64,000 bases of DNA from Algoriphagus aestuariicola (lineage in GTDB: Bacteria; Bacteroidota; Bacteroidia; Cytophagales; Cyclobacteriaceae): the NCBI RefSeq assembly GCF_017254835.1, contig NZ_JAFKCW010000001.1, forward strand, positions 496,001 to 560,000, in the 5' to 3' direction. Below the pieces are notes generated by a model, which saw nothing but the letters and a program-made list of their open reading frames with translations, was not told where the DNA came from and made no database searches. A program made the position numbers and the translations under genes. Shown piece after piece: positions 19,065 through 28,066 of the stretch. Position 1 is the first letter of the stretch; each line of letters starts with the position of its first letter.

Positions 19065-21068
19065 ATGGAGTCACTGATCAAATCCCTCGATTCCCTTTAC
19101 TGCGATAGTCTGACTGGCTATTCCCGAAGGAAAACCATTCCCGTAAGAGTAGGTGATGTGCTCATCGGAGGGGAAAACCCCATTGTGGTTCAGTCCATGA
19201 CGACTGTGGACACCATGGATACAATGGGTTCGGTGGAGCAAAGCATCCGCATGATTGAGTCTGGATGCGAGCTTGTCCGTATCACTGCTCCAAGTATCAA
19301 GGAGGCTGAAAATCTAAGAAACATCAAGGCGGAACTGCGCAAAAGAGGCTATAAGGCTCCTTTGGTTGCAGACATCCATTTTACCCCAAATGCTGCCGAA
19401 CTTGCAGCAAGGATCGTTGAAAAAGTCCGAATCAATCCAGGCAATTACGCTGACAAAAAGAAATTTGAAGTCATAGACTATACCGACGCCAGCTACGCCG
19501 AAGAGCTGGATCGCATCCGCGAGCGTTTCTTGCCGCTGGTGAAAATCTGCAAGGAAAATGGCACTGCGATGCGCATCGGAACCAACCATGGTTCGCTGTC
19601 CGACCGAATCATGAGCCGCTACGGCGACACTCCTCTGGGAATGGTGGAGTCGGCCTTGGAGTTTTTGAGGATTTGCGAAGACGAAAACTTCTTTGACATC
19701 GTCATCTCCATGAAGTCTTCGAACACCCAAGTGATGGTACAGGCTTATCGTCTTTTGGTGCAAAAGCTGAACGAAGGCGGATTCAAACCTTATCCGCTTC
19801 ATCTCGGAGTGACTGAAGCTGGGGAGGCCGAAGATGGCCGTATCAAGTCGGCAGTGGGTATTGGAACGCTGCTCGAAGATGGCTTGGGAGATACTGTCAG
19901 AGTATCTTTGACAGAAGATCCTGAGTTCGAGGCTCCTGTGGCAAAGGCACTTATCGATCGCTACACCGGACGCGAAAATCATGCGGCGATTCCAGAGATC
20001 CTGCATTACCCAATCACTCCTTTCGAACACAACAAGCGCCATGTGACCGAGATCTACAATTTCGGAGGACACAATGTGCCGCGAGTGATCACCGATATTT
20101 CGAAAATCGACAAAGTCTCGGATCGTGAGATGAAGGCTGTAGGACATTTCTATTTGCCTGAGCTGGACAAGTGGAAGATGAACGACCAAGGCTGCGACTT
20201 CGTCTATTCCGGCTCCAATCCTATTCCTTTTATGCTGCCAAATGGCATGAAGGAAATCCAAGATTTTCCGGTTTGGATTTTGGCACCTGATCAGGTCAAC
20301 AAGTTTCCGCTTTTCAAGCTGGAGGAATATAGAGGCTCCGAGCGATTCCACGCCGAGCTGAATTTCCTGGAGATTTCCGACATGGAGGTGGAGCCGGCTT
20401 TACCCCTACTTTCTGGTAGAAAAGACACTGTATTGATCTTAAAGACAGCCAACACGCATTCGATGCCAGCATTGCGTCGGGCGTTTGTAAGCCTATTGGA
20501 AGCAAGGTGCGAGATTCCTGTAGTAGTGAAAGTGAGCTATCCAGACCAGTCTGCGGACATGACCATGCTCTACGCCGCGACCGATGTGGGAGGATTGCTG
20601 ATTGACGGCTTGGGCGATGGTATCCTGATTTCATTGGAGAAAGAAGCCGAACATAGCCGTGCGGAAGTGCTGGAGCAGATCAAGTTGCACAATACTGTGA
20701 GCTTTGGGGTACTTCAAGCCGCTCGAACAAGAATGTCGAAAACGGAATATATTTCCTGTCCTTCCTGCGGCAGAACGCTCTTTGATCTTCAGGAGACTAC
20801 GGCTATGATCCGCAAGCGAACCGACCACCTCAAAGGTGTAAAGATCGGAATCATGGGCTGTATCGTCAACGGTCCGGGTGAAATGGCCGATGCAGACTAT
20901 GGATATGTGGGTTCGGGAAAAGGGAAAATCACCCTCTACAAAGGCAAGGAAGTGATGAAGAAATCCGTTCCTTCTGAAAAGGCCGTGGACGAGTTGATCA
21001 ATATCATTAAGGAAGACGGCATGTGGAACGAGCCGGAGACGATTTTATTTCCGGATTCAAGAGTTTAG
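19065..21068 (+). CDS. ispG: 4-hydroxy-3-methylbut-2-enyl diphosphate synthase (IspG/GcpE), long form
   Basis: IspG performs the reductive step of the MEP isoprenoid pathway that yields HMBPP, using a [4Fe-4S] cluster. The protein has 667 residues because it is the long form of Bacteroidota, Chlamydia and plants, with an extra domain (about 280-540) between the TIM barrel and the cluster domain. The cluster ligands are Cys565 and Cys568 in CPSCGRT, Cys599 in GCIVNGPGE, and Glu606. The N-terminal barrel carries TVDTMDT and the DIHF motif. It supplies precursors for menaquinone and the heme farnesyl chain used by genes at the start of the window. Confidence 0.96.
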   Translation: MESLIKSLDSLYCDSLTGYSRRKTIPVRVGDVLIGGENPIVVQSMTTVDTMDTMGSVEQSIRMIESGCELVRITAPSIKEAENLRNIKAELRKRGYKAPLVADIHFTPNAAELAARIVEKVRINPGNYADKKKFEVIDYTDASYAEELDRIRERFLPLVKICKENGTAMRIGTNHGSLSDRIMSRYGDTPLGMVESALEFLRICEDENFFDIVISMKSSNTQVMVQAYRLLVQKLNEGGFKPYPLHLGVTEAGEAEDGRIKSAVGIGTLLEDGLGDTVRVSLTEDPEFEAPVAKALIDRYTGRENHAAIPEILHYPITPFEHNKRHVTEIYNFGGHNVPRVITDISKIDKVSDREMKAVGHFYLPELDKWKMNDQGCDFVYSGSNPIPFMLPNGMKEIQDFPVWILAPDQVNKFPLFKLEEYRGSERFHAELNFLEISDMEVEPALPLLSGRKDTVLILKTANTHSMPALRRAFVSLLEARCEIPVVVKVSYPDQSADMTMLYAATDVGGLLIDGLGDGILISLEKEAEHSRAEVLEQIKLHNTVSFGVLQAARTRMSKTEYISCPSCGRTLFDLQETTAMIRKRTDHLKGVKIGIMGCIVNGPGEMADADYGYVGSGKGKITLYKGKEVMKKSVPSEKAVDELINIIKEDGMWNEPETILFPDSRV

Positions 21069-21109
21069 GCAGAAAAATCAAGTTCTGATGTGGATAAGGC
21101 GGGGAGAAA

Positions 21110-21532
21110 TTACCTCACTTTTACACTCATCCATGAGGCTTCCATCAGTTTAGATTCACCCATCATGGCTGTGCCTGATTGCTTGATAATGCTGCTGCTG
21201 ATCCTCCGGTTTTTGATCAAATACTTTATCTGTTTTCCATAAAGACCTCCTGCAAAAAACTGGACATGTTCAATACTTGTCAAAGCAAATATTCCTTCGG
21301 CAATGCCGAGAAGTTTGATGCCTGCACCACCACATTGTGCCATGGATTCGACCAGTATCATTCCAGGTATAAATCCTGATTCAGGAAAACTGCCTTTTAA
21401 CCACTCGTCTTTTTTTGAGAAAATCTTTGTTCCAATAATTTCCTCCTCGGTTGATGACAAGATCTTGTCAACGAATAGAAATGGATCTCAATGGGGCAGT
21501 AATTCGGAAATTTCAGCTTGTTGAATACTCAT
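21110..21532 (-). pseudogene. FabZ-like hot-dog dehydratase with in-frame stop
   Basis: Read from ATG at 21532, the frame gives MSIQQAEISELLPH, then TGA at 21490-21488, then DPFLFVDKI and a normal-length hot-dog domain to 21110 (141 codons in all). FabZ proteins have LPHR.PF at this point, so the stop replaces the conserved Arg; CGA to TGA is one transition. The family's catalytic His (GHFP) is also missing, the segment reading GSFPESGFIPG, while the second catalytic acid is kept in ILVESMAQ. So the intact ancestor was probably a non-classical acyl-binding or dehydratase paralog. A restart at TTG 21460 is possible but unlikely. A sequencing error must be excluded. Confidence 0.8.
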
Positions 21533-21713
21533 AGACCAATTCAAATAATTTAATGGAGATACATCTGAATATAGCATATTTAGCCTTTATCTCAAGAAAA
21601 CAAATTCACGAGCTAATGCTCAAAATTTTGTAAAGAGTGTACCCTGACTCTAGTGTTTTTTCTTGAACCAAGTCAAACCTCAACCAGTTGAAATACTATC
21701 AAAACAAGCAATC

Positions 21714-21908
21714 ATGTCAGAGAAAAATAAAGTACAGGAGTTCTTCAAACTGGGAGAATTTGGAAACTACTTCACCAGGGTGTTTCAGAAGCCGGACCCC
21801 AACAAGCCCAGCAACTTCAACCTGCGTATGATGCATGGGATCAACAAGATCTCCATTGTGATGTTCTTGATTGCGATCATCGTGTGGATCATCAAGCGGG
21901 TAATTTGA
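21714..21908 (+). CDS. Small single-pass membrane protein (possibly DUF6728 family)
   Basis: This 64-residue protein has a polar N-terminal part with GEFGNYFTRVF and PDPNKPSNFNLRMMHGINK, then one membrane helix at about 46-60. Such short proteins with the SNFNLR..HGINK motif are conserved in Cytophagales and I think they are filed as DUF6728, though I cannot check that. No function is known. The ATG at 21714 is chosen over 21663 because the conserved part begins there. It stands alone between a broken minus-strand gene and a convergent minus-strand gene. Confidence 0.7.
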   Translation: MSEKNKVQEFFKLGEFGNYFTRVFQKPDPNKPSNFNLRMMHGINKISIVMFLIAIIVWIIKRVI

Positions 21909-21940
21909 ATGGAGCTTCCGGCCTAATCGTCGAATGGAAA

Positions 21941-22846
21941 TCACTTTTTAGGCTGAAGGTCGTGTTTCTTGCCAAAAATCCGATGAAAGGGTTCTGTGTT
22001 TTGTCTGATAAAATCCTCCGGAAAATGCTCTTCATCCGGTAGTCCAACTGGAAGGTTTTCGTCATCGGAAGGCCAGTAATGCGTGCGGAAAATGAAATCC
22101 CAAAGACTAAGCGAAATCCCGTAGTTAAATCCATTGGGGTGGCTGTCAGGAAGATGGCGAGCATGGTGCCAAAGGTGCATCTGCGGTCCGTTGAGGACGT
22201 ATTTGAAAGGCCCCAGAGGGATTTTTAAGTTTGCGTGACCTAGCTGCCCCAATACCAATGTGAAAATATGGACGATGAAAAAGTCGGTGAGCCCAACGCC
22301 GATCATCGCCAGGGGTAAGTATTCCAGCGTCCGGTAGATCACGTTTTCCATCCAGTGAAATCGCAGCAGCGCCGCAAATCCCATCTGCCGCGTGCTGTGG
22401 TGTACCTTGTGGAATTCCCACATCCAGCCCACATGGTGGTACATTCGGTGGATATTCCATTGCATGAAGTCCCGCACCAGGAATATCATTAGCAGCTTTG
22501 CCCAAAAGGGCCAGGTTTCTATTTCAATTGCTACAAGATTCGTGATCCCAAACAGTCCCAAAAAGTCGTTGAAGAGTTCGACAGCGACCATGGATAATGC
22601 GTTGTATGCGATCAGCGCAAAAAGGAAATAATTCCAAAAGAGGTAGAATAGATCCAGCCAGAAGTCTTGTCGGATCGCCGGTTGGTCCTTTCTCCAGGGA
22701 AACAGCAGTTCCAAGATCCAGATCACTAGAGACGCTCCGACTAGCCAGTAGAAGTAGTTGTGCCACCTGGGATGTAGGATTTCGTCCAGCAAATAATTGG
22801 CGTAGCCATAGTAGCCATCCCAGATTATCCTGAAGTATTTTTCCAT
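21941..22846 (-). CDS. Sterol desaturase/fatty acid hydroxylase family protein
   Basis: This integral membrane di-iron oxygenase family protein (301 residues) has four to five hydrophobic segments and the three His clusters that hold the iron pair: NIHRMYHH (132-138), FHKVHH (145-150) and HLWHHARH near residue 230. Members hydroxylate or desaturate lipid chains, carotenoids or alkylglycerols using oxygen. The substrate here is unknown; the order and spacing of boxes match the general family rather than a specific branch. A start seven codons upstream (22867) is possible but ATG 22846 fits better. It is divergent from the amidohydrolase gene at 22897 with only 50 bases between them. Confidence 0.85.
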   Translation of the reverse strand: MEKYFRIIWDGYYGYANYLLDEILHPRWHNYFYWLVGASLVIWILELLFPWRKDQPAIRQDFWLDLFYLFWNYFLFALIAYNALSMVAVELFNDFLGLFGITNLVAIEIETWPFWAKLLMIFLVRDFMQWNIHRMYHHVGWMWEFHKVHHSTRQMGFAALLRFHWMENVIYRTLEYLPLAMIGVGLTDFFIVHIFTLVLGQLGHANLKIPLGPFKYVLNGPQMHLWHHARHLPDSHPNGFNYGISLSLWDFIFRTHYWPSDDENLPVGLPDEEHFPEDFIRQNTEPFHRIFGKKHDLQPKK

Positions 22847-22896
22847 AGCCCAAAGATGAAAAATCATTGTATCTTATTTTTAAAAAAATCAGGTCC

Positions 22897-23982
22897 ATGA
22901 TCTCTTCAATACTTCCATTTTTCATTGTCGCACTGGCTTTTTTGGTACGTGAGGAGAATGAAGCGTTCTATTCCTTAGAGGATTTTTTCAAGGTGAAGAA
23001 AATCGATACCCACACGCATCACAACTCCGAAAACACCGCCTTGACGGAGGCTGCGATTGAAGCGAATTTTCACTTGCTCACTGTGAGTGTGGATGTGCCG
23101 GACTATCCTAGCCTAGATGAGCAAATCCGGCTGGCTTTGCTGCAAAAAAGTCAAAACCCAAACGCGATAGATTTTCTTGCGACCATTTCCCTTGAGAATT
23201 GGACCGACCCTGGCTGGGCAGAACAGGAAATAGCGCGAATAGAAAAGGCATTTGAACAGGGCGCGCTGGGGATTAAGATTTGGAAAAATATAGGCATGAC
23301 CTACCGGTATGAAAACGGTGACTTCATCATGGCGGACCATCCAAGGCTGGAGCCGATATTCCGTTTTATACAGGCGAAAGACAAGACGCTGATGGCTCAT
23401 CTGGGCGAACCGCGAAATTGTTGGTTGCCGTTGGAGGAAATGACTGTAAACAATGACAGAAGCTACTTTGCCAGACATCCTGAATACCATATGTACCTGC
23501 ATCCCGAGTTTCCCGGCTACGAGGAGCAACTGGCCGCGAGGGACAGACTCCTGGCAAAGTTTCCCGATTTAAGGTTTGTTGGCGCGCATTTGGGAAGTCT
23601 GGAGTGGAGCGTGGACGAACTTGCCCAGCGCCTTGACCGCTATCCCAACCTTTCAGTGGATATGGCTGCTAGAATAGGACATCTTCAATTTCAAAGTCAG
23701 AAAGATCACGAAAAGGTCAGGGACTTCATGATCCGCTTTCAGGATAGGCTGATATACGGTACGGATCTGGAAATCTCGGGGGAAGTTGATCCAGAAAAAG
23801 TCAAGATCAATGCACTGGCCGTCTGGCAAAAAGACTGGAAATACCTGGTAAGTGAGGAATGGATGGATTCAGGGGATGTGAATGGAAGTTTTCAGGGACT
23901 GAAACTTCCCCAATCTGTCGTGGACAAGATCTATTTTCACAACGCACTGAAGTGGTTCAAGATCGCTTCGACTCCAGGATAG
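22897..23982 (+). CDS. Secreted or membrane-anchored amidohydrolase-like protein
   Basis: The protein (361 residues) has an N-terminal hydrophobic segment (3-17) and then a TIM-barrel metallohydrolase domain of the amidohydrolase_2 type. Visible are the metal motif IDTHTHH (36-42), GIKIWKN (likely strand with Lys), MAHLGEP, FVGAHLG and the final YGTDLE Asp. The end, YFHNALKWF, is the family's C-terminal helix and recurs as FFNNAIRFFNW in the amidohydrolase at 28067. The ATG at 22897 gives the signal-like segment; TTG 22867 is an alternative. The substrate cannot be deduced. Confidence 0.8.
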   Translation: MISSILPFFIVALAFLVREENEAFYSLEDFFKVKKIDTHTHHNSENTALTEAAIEANFHLLTVSVDVPDYPSLDEQIRLALLQKSQNPNAIDFLATISLENWTDPGWAEQEIARIEKAFEQGALGIKIWKNIGMTYRYENGDFIMADHPRLEPIFRFIQAKDKTLMAHLGEPRNCWLPLEEMTVNNDRSYFARHPEYHMYLHPEFPGYEEQLAARDRLLAKFPDLRFVGAHLGSLEWSVDELAQRLDRYPNLSVDMAARIGHLQFQSQKDHEKVRDFMIRFQDRLIYGTDLEISGEVDPEKVKINALAVWQKDWKYLVSEEWMDSGDVNGSFQGLKLPQSVVDKIYFHNALKWFKIASTPG

Positions 23983-24011
23983 TAGGCTTGGATTTTCCAG
24001 ACTGGGAGAAA

Positions 24012-24635
24012 TCAGAAACTCAAACCTACCCGCAACACCATGCTTTGCAGCAAATAGTTTGTCTCCGTAAGGTAGCTGAATCCTGGGGGAAGGTTCGAAT
24101 TGGCAATTTGTAATGCTGGATTCACCTGGTCATAGGTGCCGTTATACTGGAATACCTCCTGTCGCTTGTAGGCGACGGTGACGGTCAGCGATGTTTTACC
24201 ATTTTTTCCGGGAAAGAAGCCACCGACCGACGGGCTCAACATCATTCCACCTTCCCACCAGCTTTCACCCCACTCGGTTTTTTCCTCGTCCTGCAGTATC
24301 GTGGAGCCGCCACCGATATCAAATCCTCCGATTAATTGCGCTTTGCCTTCATCTCCAAAAAAACCTCTCCAGCCGAAGGCGACGGGGATGATCTTGACAC
24401 TCTCATAATTATCATAGCCTAGAGAAAGTCCCACCACATGATATCTGGCTACCCATGCACCGTGGAAGGTTAGCATACTGAAGCCGACGCGGTCTTCGGT
24501 GGTTCCGCTCCATTGGTCCTCTACCTTGCCAATCATCACGCCCAGCTCGGTCTGGTTGTAATAGGCTTTTTCTTGGGCGTAGCTTGTGGTGATGGCGAGG
24601 AAATAGATGAACAAAAACAGGAACTGAACTTTCAT
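24012..24635 (-). CDS. Predicted outer-membrane beta-barrel protein, unknown function
   Basis: The 207-residue protein has a clear signal peptide ending near SYAQ (about 21). The mature part alternates polar and aromatic residues, has repeated Gly-rich turns, and ends in LRVGLSF with a terminal Phe, which is the usual end of an outer-membrane barrel. No catalytic motif was seen. It starts 31 bases after the stop of the LVIVD lipoprotein gene on the same strand, so the two may form a surface-protein operon. Confidence 0.7.
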   Translation of the reverse strand: MKVQFLFLFIYFLAITTSYAQEKAYYNQTELGVMIGKVEDQWSGTTEDRVGFSMLTFHGAWVARYHVVGLSLGYDNYESVKIIPVAFGWRGFFGDEGKAQLIGGFDIGGGSTILQDEEKTEWGESWWEGGMMLSPSVGGFFPGKNGKTSLTVTVAYKRQEVFQYNGTYDQVNPALQIANSNLPPGFSYLTETNYLLQSMVLRVGLSF

Positions 24636-24666
24636 TTTCGGACTCTTCGACTGCATGCTGGATTGA

Positions 24667-25926
24667 TCATTTGACTACGACAGGGTTTTTCACATCTATG
24701 CAGCTTAGCTTTTTCAGTTTGGAAGGTGTGCTATAGTCAAACTGGCACACGCCATCCGGTCCGATTACGATTAGGGATTTTGGTCCAGGGATCAGATCCA
24801 CTGACTTCATCGATTCCAGAAATTCCATTTGGTTTTGGTCAATCGCCATCACGTCACTCACTTTGAAGCTTTTTAGGCCATGTTGTCCTTCTGCAATGTA
24901 GAGGTTGTCGCCAGCCAAGCCGAGACCGTGGGGATTGAGCATGGGATAGGACGTCATCATATAAGGTCTATAAGGATCTTCGATGTTAATGACCTGGAGT
25001 TGGTTGATGTTGTTGACACAGAAGTTGCCGCTGCGTAGGGTGACAAAGGCGAAGTCCTCATTGACTACGACGGGATCACAGGCCACGATGTGTTCGTACA
25101 CAGCCATTCGCGTGGGGCTTGCCGGTGTAGATGCATCGTAGATGTGCATGCCCCTGTTGGAACCAATGAACAGTTTGTCCTGAAACGGGAAGATGGTCTC
25201 TATACCCCAGCCTAGGTCTATGGGCTTTATGAATTTGGGATCTGCGGGACTCTTCACGTCAAAAACCCGCATGGTACTCTCATCAACCGCATAGAGATGT
25301 CCACTAGACAGCGTAAATCTCGCCATCGAGCCTCCTGTGCCGTAGCTCTGCGCTGCTGCGGCGTAGTTGGCTGTGAAGCTCAAGCTGGCATTCATGGTAT
25401 AAAACTCGCAGTTGGCGCATCCTCCCCAGTAGGGATTTTCGGTAGTGAGTACGGTGTCCTTGTACGTGATGATCTCACCGGTATCGTGGCGATAAAGGTG
25501 GGTAAACACGTCCTCGACCCGCTTCACCAGACGGATGTTGCTCAGGTTGCTAATGTCAAAGGCCAACAAATCAACATAGTTGTCTGCATAGAGGATGTTG
25601 TTGTTAATTGCCAAATCCACATTTCCCTCGATGGGGATAAAGTTTTTGTTGATGGGATTTGAAGGATTGGTGTTGTCCAGGATATGGATTCCCTTGGTGG
25701 GTTCATTGATCAGCAGATAGTCTCCGTAGATATAGATTTTGCCAGGATTGTCGAGGGGTTGCGCAGGTTCGATCTCGATGGTTCTGGCCCGTATATCACT
25801 CATTTCGAGATAAACAGGGACCATGGTTCGAAAGGTGTGGGTGGTTGTGATTTCGTCTTGGCAGGAAAACGAAAGAACCGAAACCACCAAAATCCAGAGA
25901 AGGGAATGTAATCCTGAAGTTTTCAT
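24667..25926 (-). CDS. LVIVD-repeat surface lipoprotein
   Basis: The protein (419 residues) has a lipoprotein signal with lipobox LSFSC (Cys at about 22). The rest has repeated blades such as HILDNTNPSNP, LLAFDISNLS, MRVFDVKSPADPKFIK, IYDASTPASPTR and VINIEDPYRP, the pattern of LVIVD repeats that form a beta-propeller. Such lipoproteins are common on the Bacteroidota cell surface; their ligands are unknown. A CANC-like motif (GCANCEF) in the middle may form a disulfide. It is probably cotranscribed with the barrel protein downstream. Confidence 0.82.
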   Translation of the reverse strand: MKTSGLHSLLWILVVSVLSFSCQDEITTTHTFRTMVPVYLEMSDIRARTIEIEPAQPLDNPGKIYIYGDYLLINEPTKGIHILDNTNPSNPINKNFIPIEGNVDLAINNNILYADNYVDLLAFDISNLSNIRLVKRVEDVFTHLYRHDTGEIITYKDTVLTTENPYWGGCANCEFYTMNASLSFTANYAAAAQSYGTGGSMARFTLSSGHLYAVDESTMRVFDVKSPADPKFIKPIDLGWGIETIFPFQDKLFIGSNRGMHIYDASTPASPTRMAVYEHIVACDPVVVNEDFAFVTLRSGNFCVNNINQLQVINIEDPYRPYMMTSYPMLNPHGLGLAGDNLYIAEGQHGLKSFKVSDVMAIDQNQMEFLESMKSVDLIPGPKSLIVIGPDGVCQFDYSTPSKLKKLSCIDVKNPVVVK

Positions 25927-26127
25927 AAGCGAAAGGTTTGGTTGTTGGAAAAATCCTAGCTTACTGTCCAGACGGGAGAAATTTATCCATTGCTACAATC
26001 AAGAAATAATATTTTGAAAAAAAGTAAGAATTTCCAAAAAAGAGTAAGCTTCAGGATGAAATTGAAGTACAACTGAACATTGCGCTACTTCAAAAAATGG
26101 CAGGCGAGCCATTGCCGAGAGACGAAT

Positions 26128-26466
26128 TTAAACCTCTTCCAGAATGGATTTGCCGTTTGAAAGGTCACCAGACGTCCAAAGCCAGGTTTCGTGTAGGCGT
26201 ATTTTTCCATTGGGCAGCAGTTCAGGAACGGACTGGCAGATACCTGTCATCAACTCATTGCTGGAGTTGACCTGATGGTAACGCATCTCGATACGACCCT
26301 GTTCATCCACAAGACCGATCAGGTGTCCTGCTTTTATTCTTCCCCCTGAGTATTCGGACGTGAGGATGTTTCCTTTTTGAACATAGTGAAAAACCGTCTC
26401 AGCCGAGGTCTCTCCATTTACGGAGTTTTGGACAGGACGGAAGATTTTGCCGTGATAGTCGATCAT
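26128..26466 (-). CDS. Small conserved protein (type often labelled n-acetylglutamate synthase)
   Basis: The 112-residue protein is all-beta in appearance, with MIDYHGKIFRPVQNS at the start, YSGGRIKAGHLIG in the middle and RLHETWLWTSGDLS near the end. Proteins of this size and pattern are widely labelled n-acetylglutamate synthase in databases, but the true NAGS fold (acetyltransferase) is not visible, so I would not trust that name. It has no signal peptide and no obvious operon partners. Confidence 0.65.
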   Translation of the reverse strand: MIDYHGKIFRPVQNSVNGETSAETVFHYVQKGNILTSEYSGGRIKAGHLIGLVDEQGRIEMRYHQVNSSNELMTGICQSVPELLPNGKIRLHETWLWTSGDLSNGKSILEEV

Positions 26467-26590
26467 AGGGGTGAAAAATACCGGATTTTGCGAAAGTACA
26501 AAAAGAAAAGCTTTCTCGGCGAATCCTATTGGTCGCCATAAAATGGGATGTTGCTCCCATTTCCAATCAATCCTCTAAGCAAAAGCAATG

Positions 26591-26626
26591 AACAGGCCTT
26601 TGAATCAGCAAATTCAAAGGCCTGTT
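26591..26626 (-). terminator. Strong hairpin, terminator of the 4HB membrane protein gene
   Basis: A 15-bp perfect stem (26591-26605 with 26612-26626) with a 6-base loop lies 8 bases after the stop of the minus-strand gene at 26634. The T-rich tail on the minus strand is weak, but stem strength and position favour a terminator. Confidence 0.75.
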
Positions 26627-26633
26627 GTCACTT

Positions 26634-27254
26634 CTAGTTTAGATTTTCCGGGACTTGTTTTTCTCGAACTTGCAGCGATTTGGAAGCGAATAACATCCCC
26701 TGCACCATCAATCCAATCAAGATCACCAGCCCTATTTCAAATTGTGAAATGAGCGATCCCGAACGGAATATCTGCGCAGTTTTTGTTAGGAGGCTTTGTG
26801 CTTCGGAGACCTGGATTTCCGAAAGAAGGTGCAGGTCCCTCAATGCAGCATCGATATCGGATATAGCTCTTTTATGCTTGCCTTCTCTGAGCGATTTTGT
26901 GATTTCCCAAGTGAGCGTTTCGAAGTGATCGAAGTGCCTCTCTTCGTCTTCAGTCAGTTTGGTGTCCAGGTAAAGGAGGTTGATCCGGTCGATTTCCGAA
27001 AGATTTTGTTCCAAGGCCTTGTCTTTGTCAGCAGGGGATGTCTCCAGCAATTCTTGGATTTGGTGCAGTTGTTCCGAAAGACTGAGAATGTAGCTCTCAG
27101 CCATCAGGCGGTCCGCATAGATCGACTCAAATGCCGTTTCGAGCTGTTTTGAATTTGAACGTTCCCTAAGGTTGTTGACCAAGACTAGTGCCAATACGAC
27201 CATCAGCAATAGGGAGGTGCCAAGTTTGTTCGGAATACGGTAAGTCCATTTCAT
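26634..27254 (-). CDS. Membrane protein with four-helix-bundle (4HB_MCP-like) sensor domain
   Basis: This 206-residue protein has a membrane helix at about 13-30, a long helical, charged region (about 31-170) and a second helix at about 175-193, with a very short tail. This is the layout of the ligand-binding half of a chemoreceptor, without HAMP or signalling domains. Standalone proteins of this kind occur in Bacteroidota, often with the label MCP four helix bundle domain-containing. It may act through a partner protein; none is seen nearby. It lies 27 bases downstream of the Rnk-like gene on the same strand. Confidence 0.72.
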   Translation of the reverse strand: MKWTYRIPNKLGTSLLLMVVLALVLVNNLRERSNSKQLETAFESIYADRLMAESYILSLSEQLHQIQELLETSPADKDKALEQNLSEIDRINLLYLDTKLTEDEERHFDHFETLTWEITKSLREGKHKRAISDIDAALRDLHLLSEIQVSEAQSLLTKTAQIFRSGSLISQFEIGLVILIGLMVQGMLFASKSLQVREKQVPENLN

Positions 27255-27281
27255 GTTTTCGATGTCAGCGTAGGAAGATAA

Positions 27282-27674
27282 TCAGAATTTGGACACCTGA
27301 GGACTGTTGTCCACTTTCAAGATCTTTAGTCTTTTAGGACCGCCGGGCAATACCCAGTCAACAAGCATCCCTTCTCCAAATCCAATCAAAGCCACGCCTA
27401 GAGGACTGAGGATCGAGATTTTTTGCTCGGCAAGGTTTGCCATTTTGGGCATGACGAGCCGAAGCTGAAAGGTTTTTCCGCTGTCGAGGTCCATCACTTC
27501 GAAATAGGAGTTGATTCGGATGATGCCAGCTTCGAGCCCTCCATCCGGAACTTTGGTGGCGGATTCGATCTCATTTTGCATTTGGCCCATTTCTTTGGTG
27601 CGCTGTGAAGCTGGCAGGTCTTGGATTAGGGAATAGATGGCTCTATAGTCGGTATTTGAAATGATAGGTTTCAT
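27282..27674 (-). CDS. GreA/GreB C-terminal domain protein, Rnk-like
   Basis: The protein (130 residues) has a short helical N-terminal part (about 1-45) and a C-terminal FKBP-like domain of the GreA/GreB/Rnk type, with INSYFEVMDLDSGKTFQLRLV and ISILSPLGVALIGFGEG. It is too short to have the long coiled coil of GreA, so it resembles Rnk, which binds RNA polymerase without cleavage activity. The start at 27674 is preferred over a longer one at 27701 because the segment before it is not conserved-looking. It precedes the 4HB membrane gene in the same direction. Confidence 0.82.
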   Translation of the reverse strand: MKPIISNTDYRAIYSLIQDLPASQRTKEMGQMQNEIESATKVPDGGLEAGIIRINSYFEVMDLDSGKTFQLRLVMPKMANLAEQKISILSPLGVALIGFGEGMLVDWVLPGGPKRLKILKVDNSPQVSKF

Positions 27675-27750
27675 AATGTGTAGATGTAAATGAATAATCA
27701 CTTTCCGGGGAAATCAGAAAGCGTAATAATTGAAAAAGACGGAAAGGATG

Positions 27751-27777
27751 CCCTCCGTCCAAGATCCCAACGGAGGG
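27751..27777 (-). terminator. GC-rich hairpin directly after the 60-codon ORF
   Basis: An 8-bp stem (27751-27758 with 27770-27777) with an 11-base loop begins one base after a stop codon on the minus strand and sits 77 bases upstream of the Rnk-like gene. There is no clean T-run, so it may be a terminator or an RNA structure. Confidence 0.45.
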
Positions 27778-27960
27778 TTAGTTGATAAAGGCCTTGCTAT
27801 GGGATACAATTCTCCCGCATGCTGTCAGGCCGGTTTTACCTGCAGGTTTCAAAAATTCAATGGATGGGAGGCTGTACGTGAAAATCATCGTGTTACCTAA
27901 TGTAGGCAATTTGCCGCACCAGACAAGTAAGTGACGTTTAATAAGGGGAAATGGTTCCAA
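27778..27960 (-). CDS. Possible 60-residue small protein (doubtful)
   Basis: This open frame of 60 codons starts with TTG and has no recognisable domain. Its only support is position: it lies between a minus-strand terminator (28000-28032) and a hairpin that begins right after its stop codon. The spacer 27675-28066 holds nothing else I can name. It may equally be noncoding leader sequence for the Rnk-like gene. Confidence 0.2.
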   Translation of the reverse strand: MEPFPLIKRHLLVWCGKLPTLGNTMIFTYSLPSIEFLKPAGKTGLTACGRIVSHSKAFIN

Positions 27961-27999
27961 TATGGGTTTTTCTCAGATTCCACGGGATGTAGAGGGAAG

Positions 28000-28032
28000 A
28001 AAAAAAATACGGCCCGCATTGCTACGGGCCGT
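28000..28032 (-). terminator. Rho-independent terminator of the amidohydrolase gene
   Basis: On the minus strand, an 8-bp perfect GC-rich stem (28025-28032 with 28009-28016) with an 8-base loop is followed by A and a run of T (28000-28008). It lies 35 bases after the amidohydrolase stop. Confidence 0.9.
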
Positions 28033-28066
28033 GATCTAGGGTAGGTGGTCTATTGGGTAAACTTTG

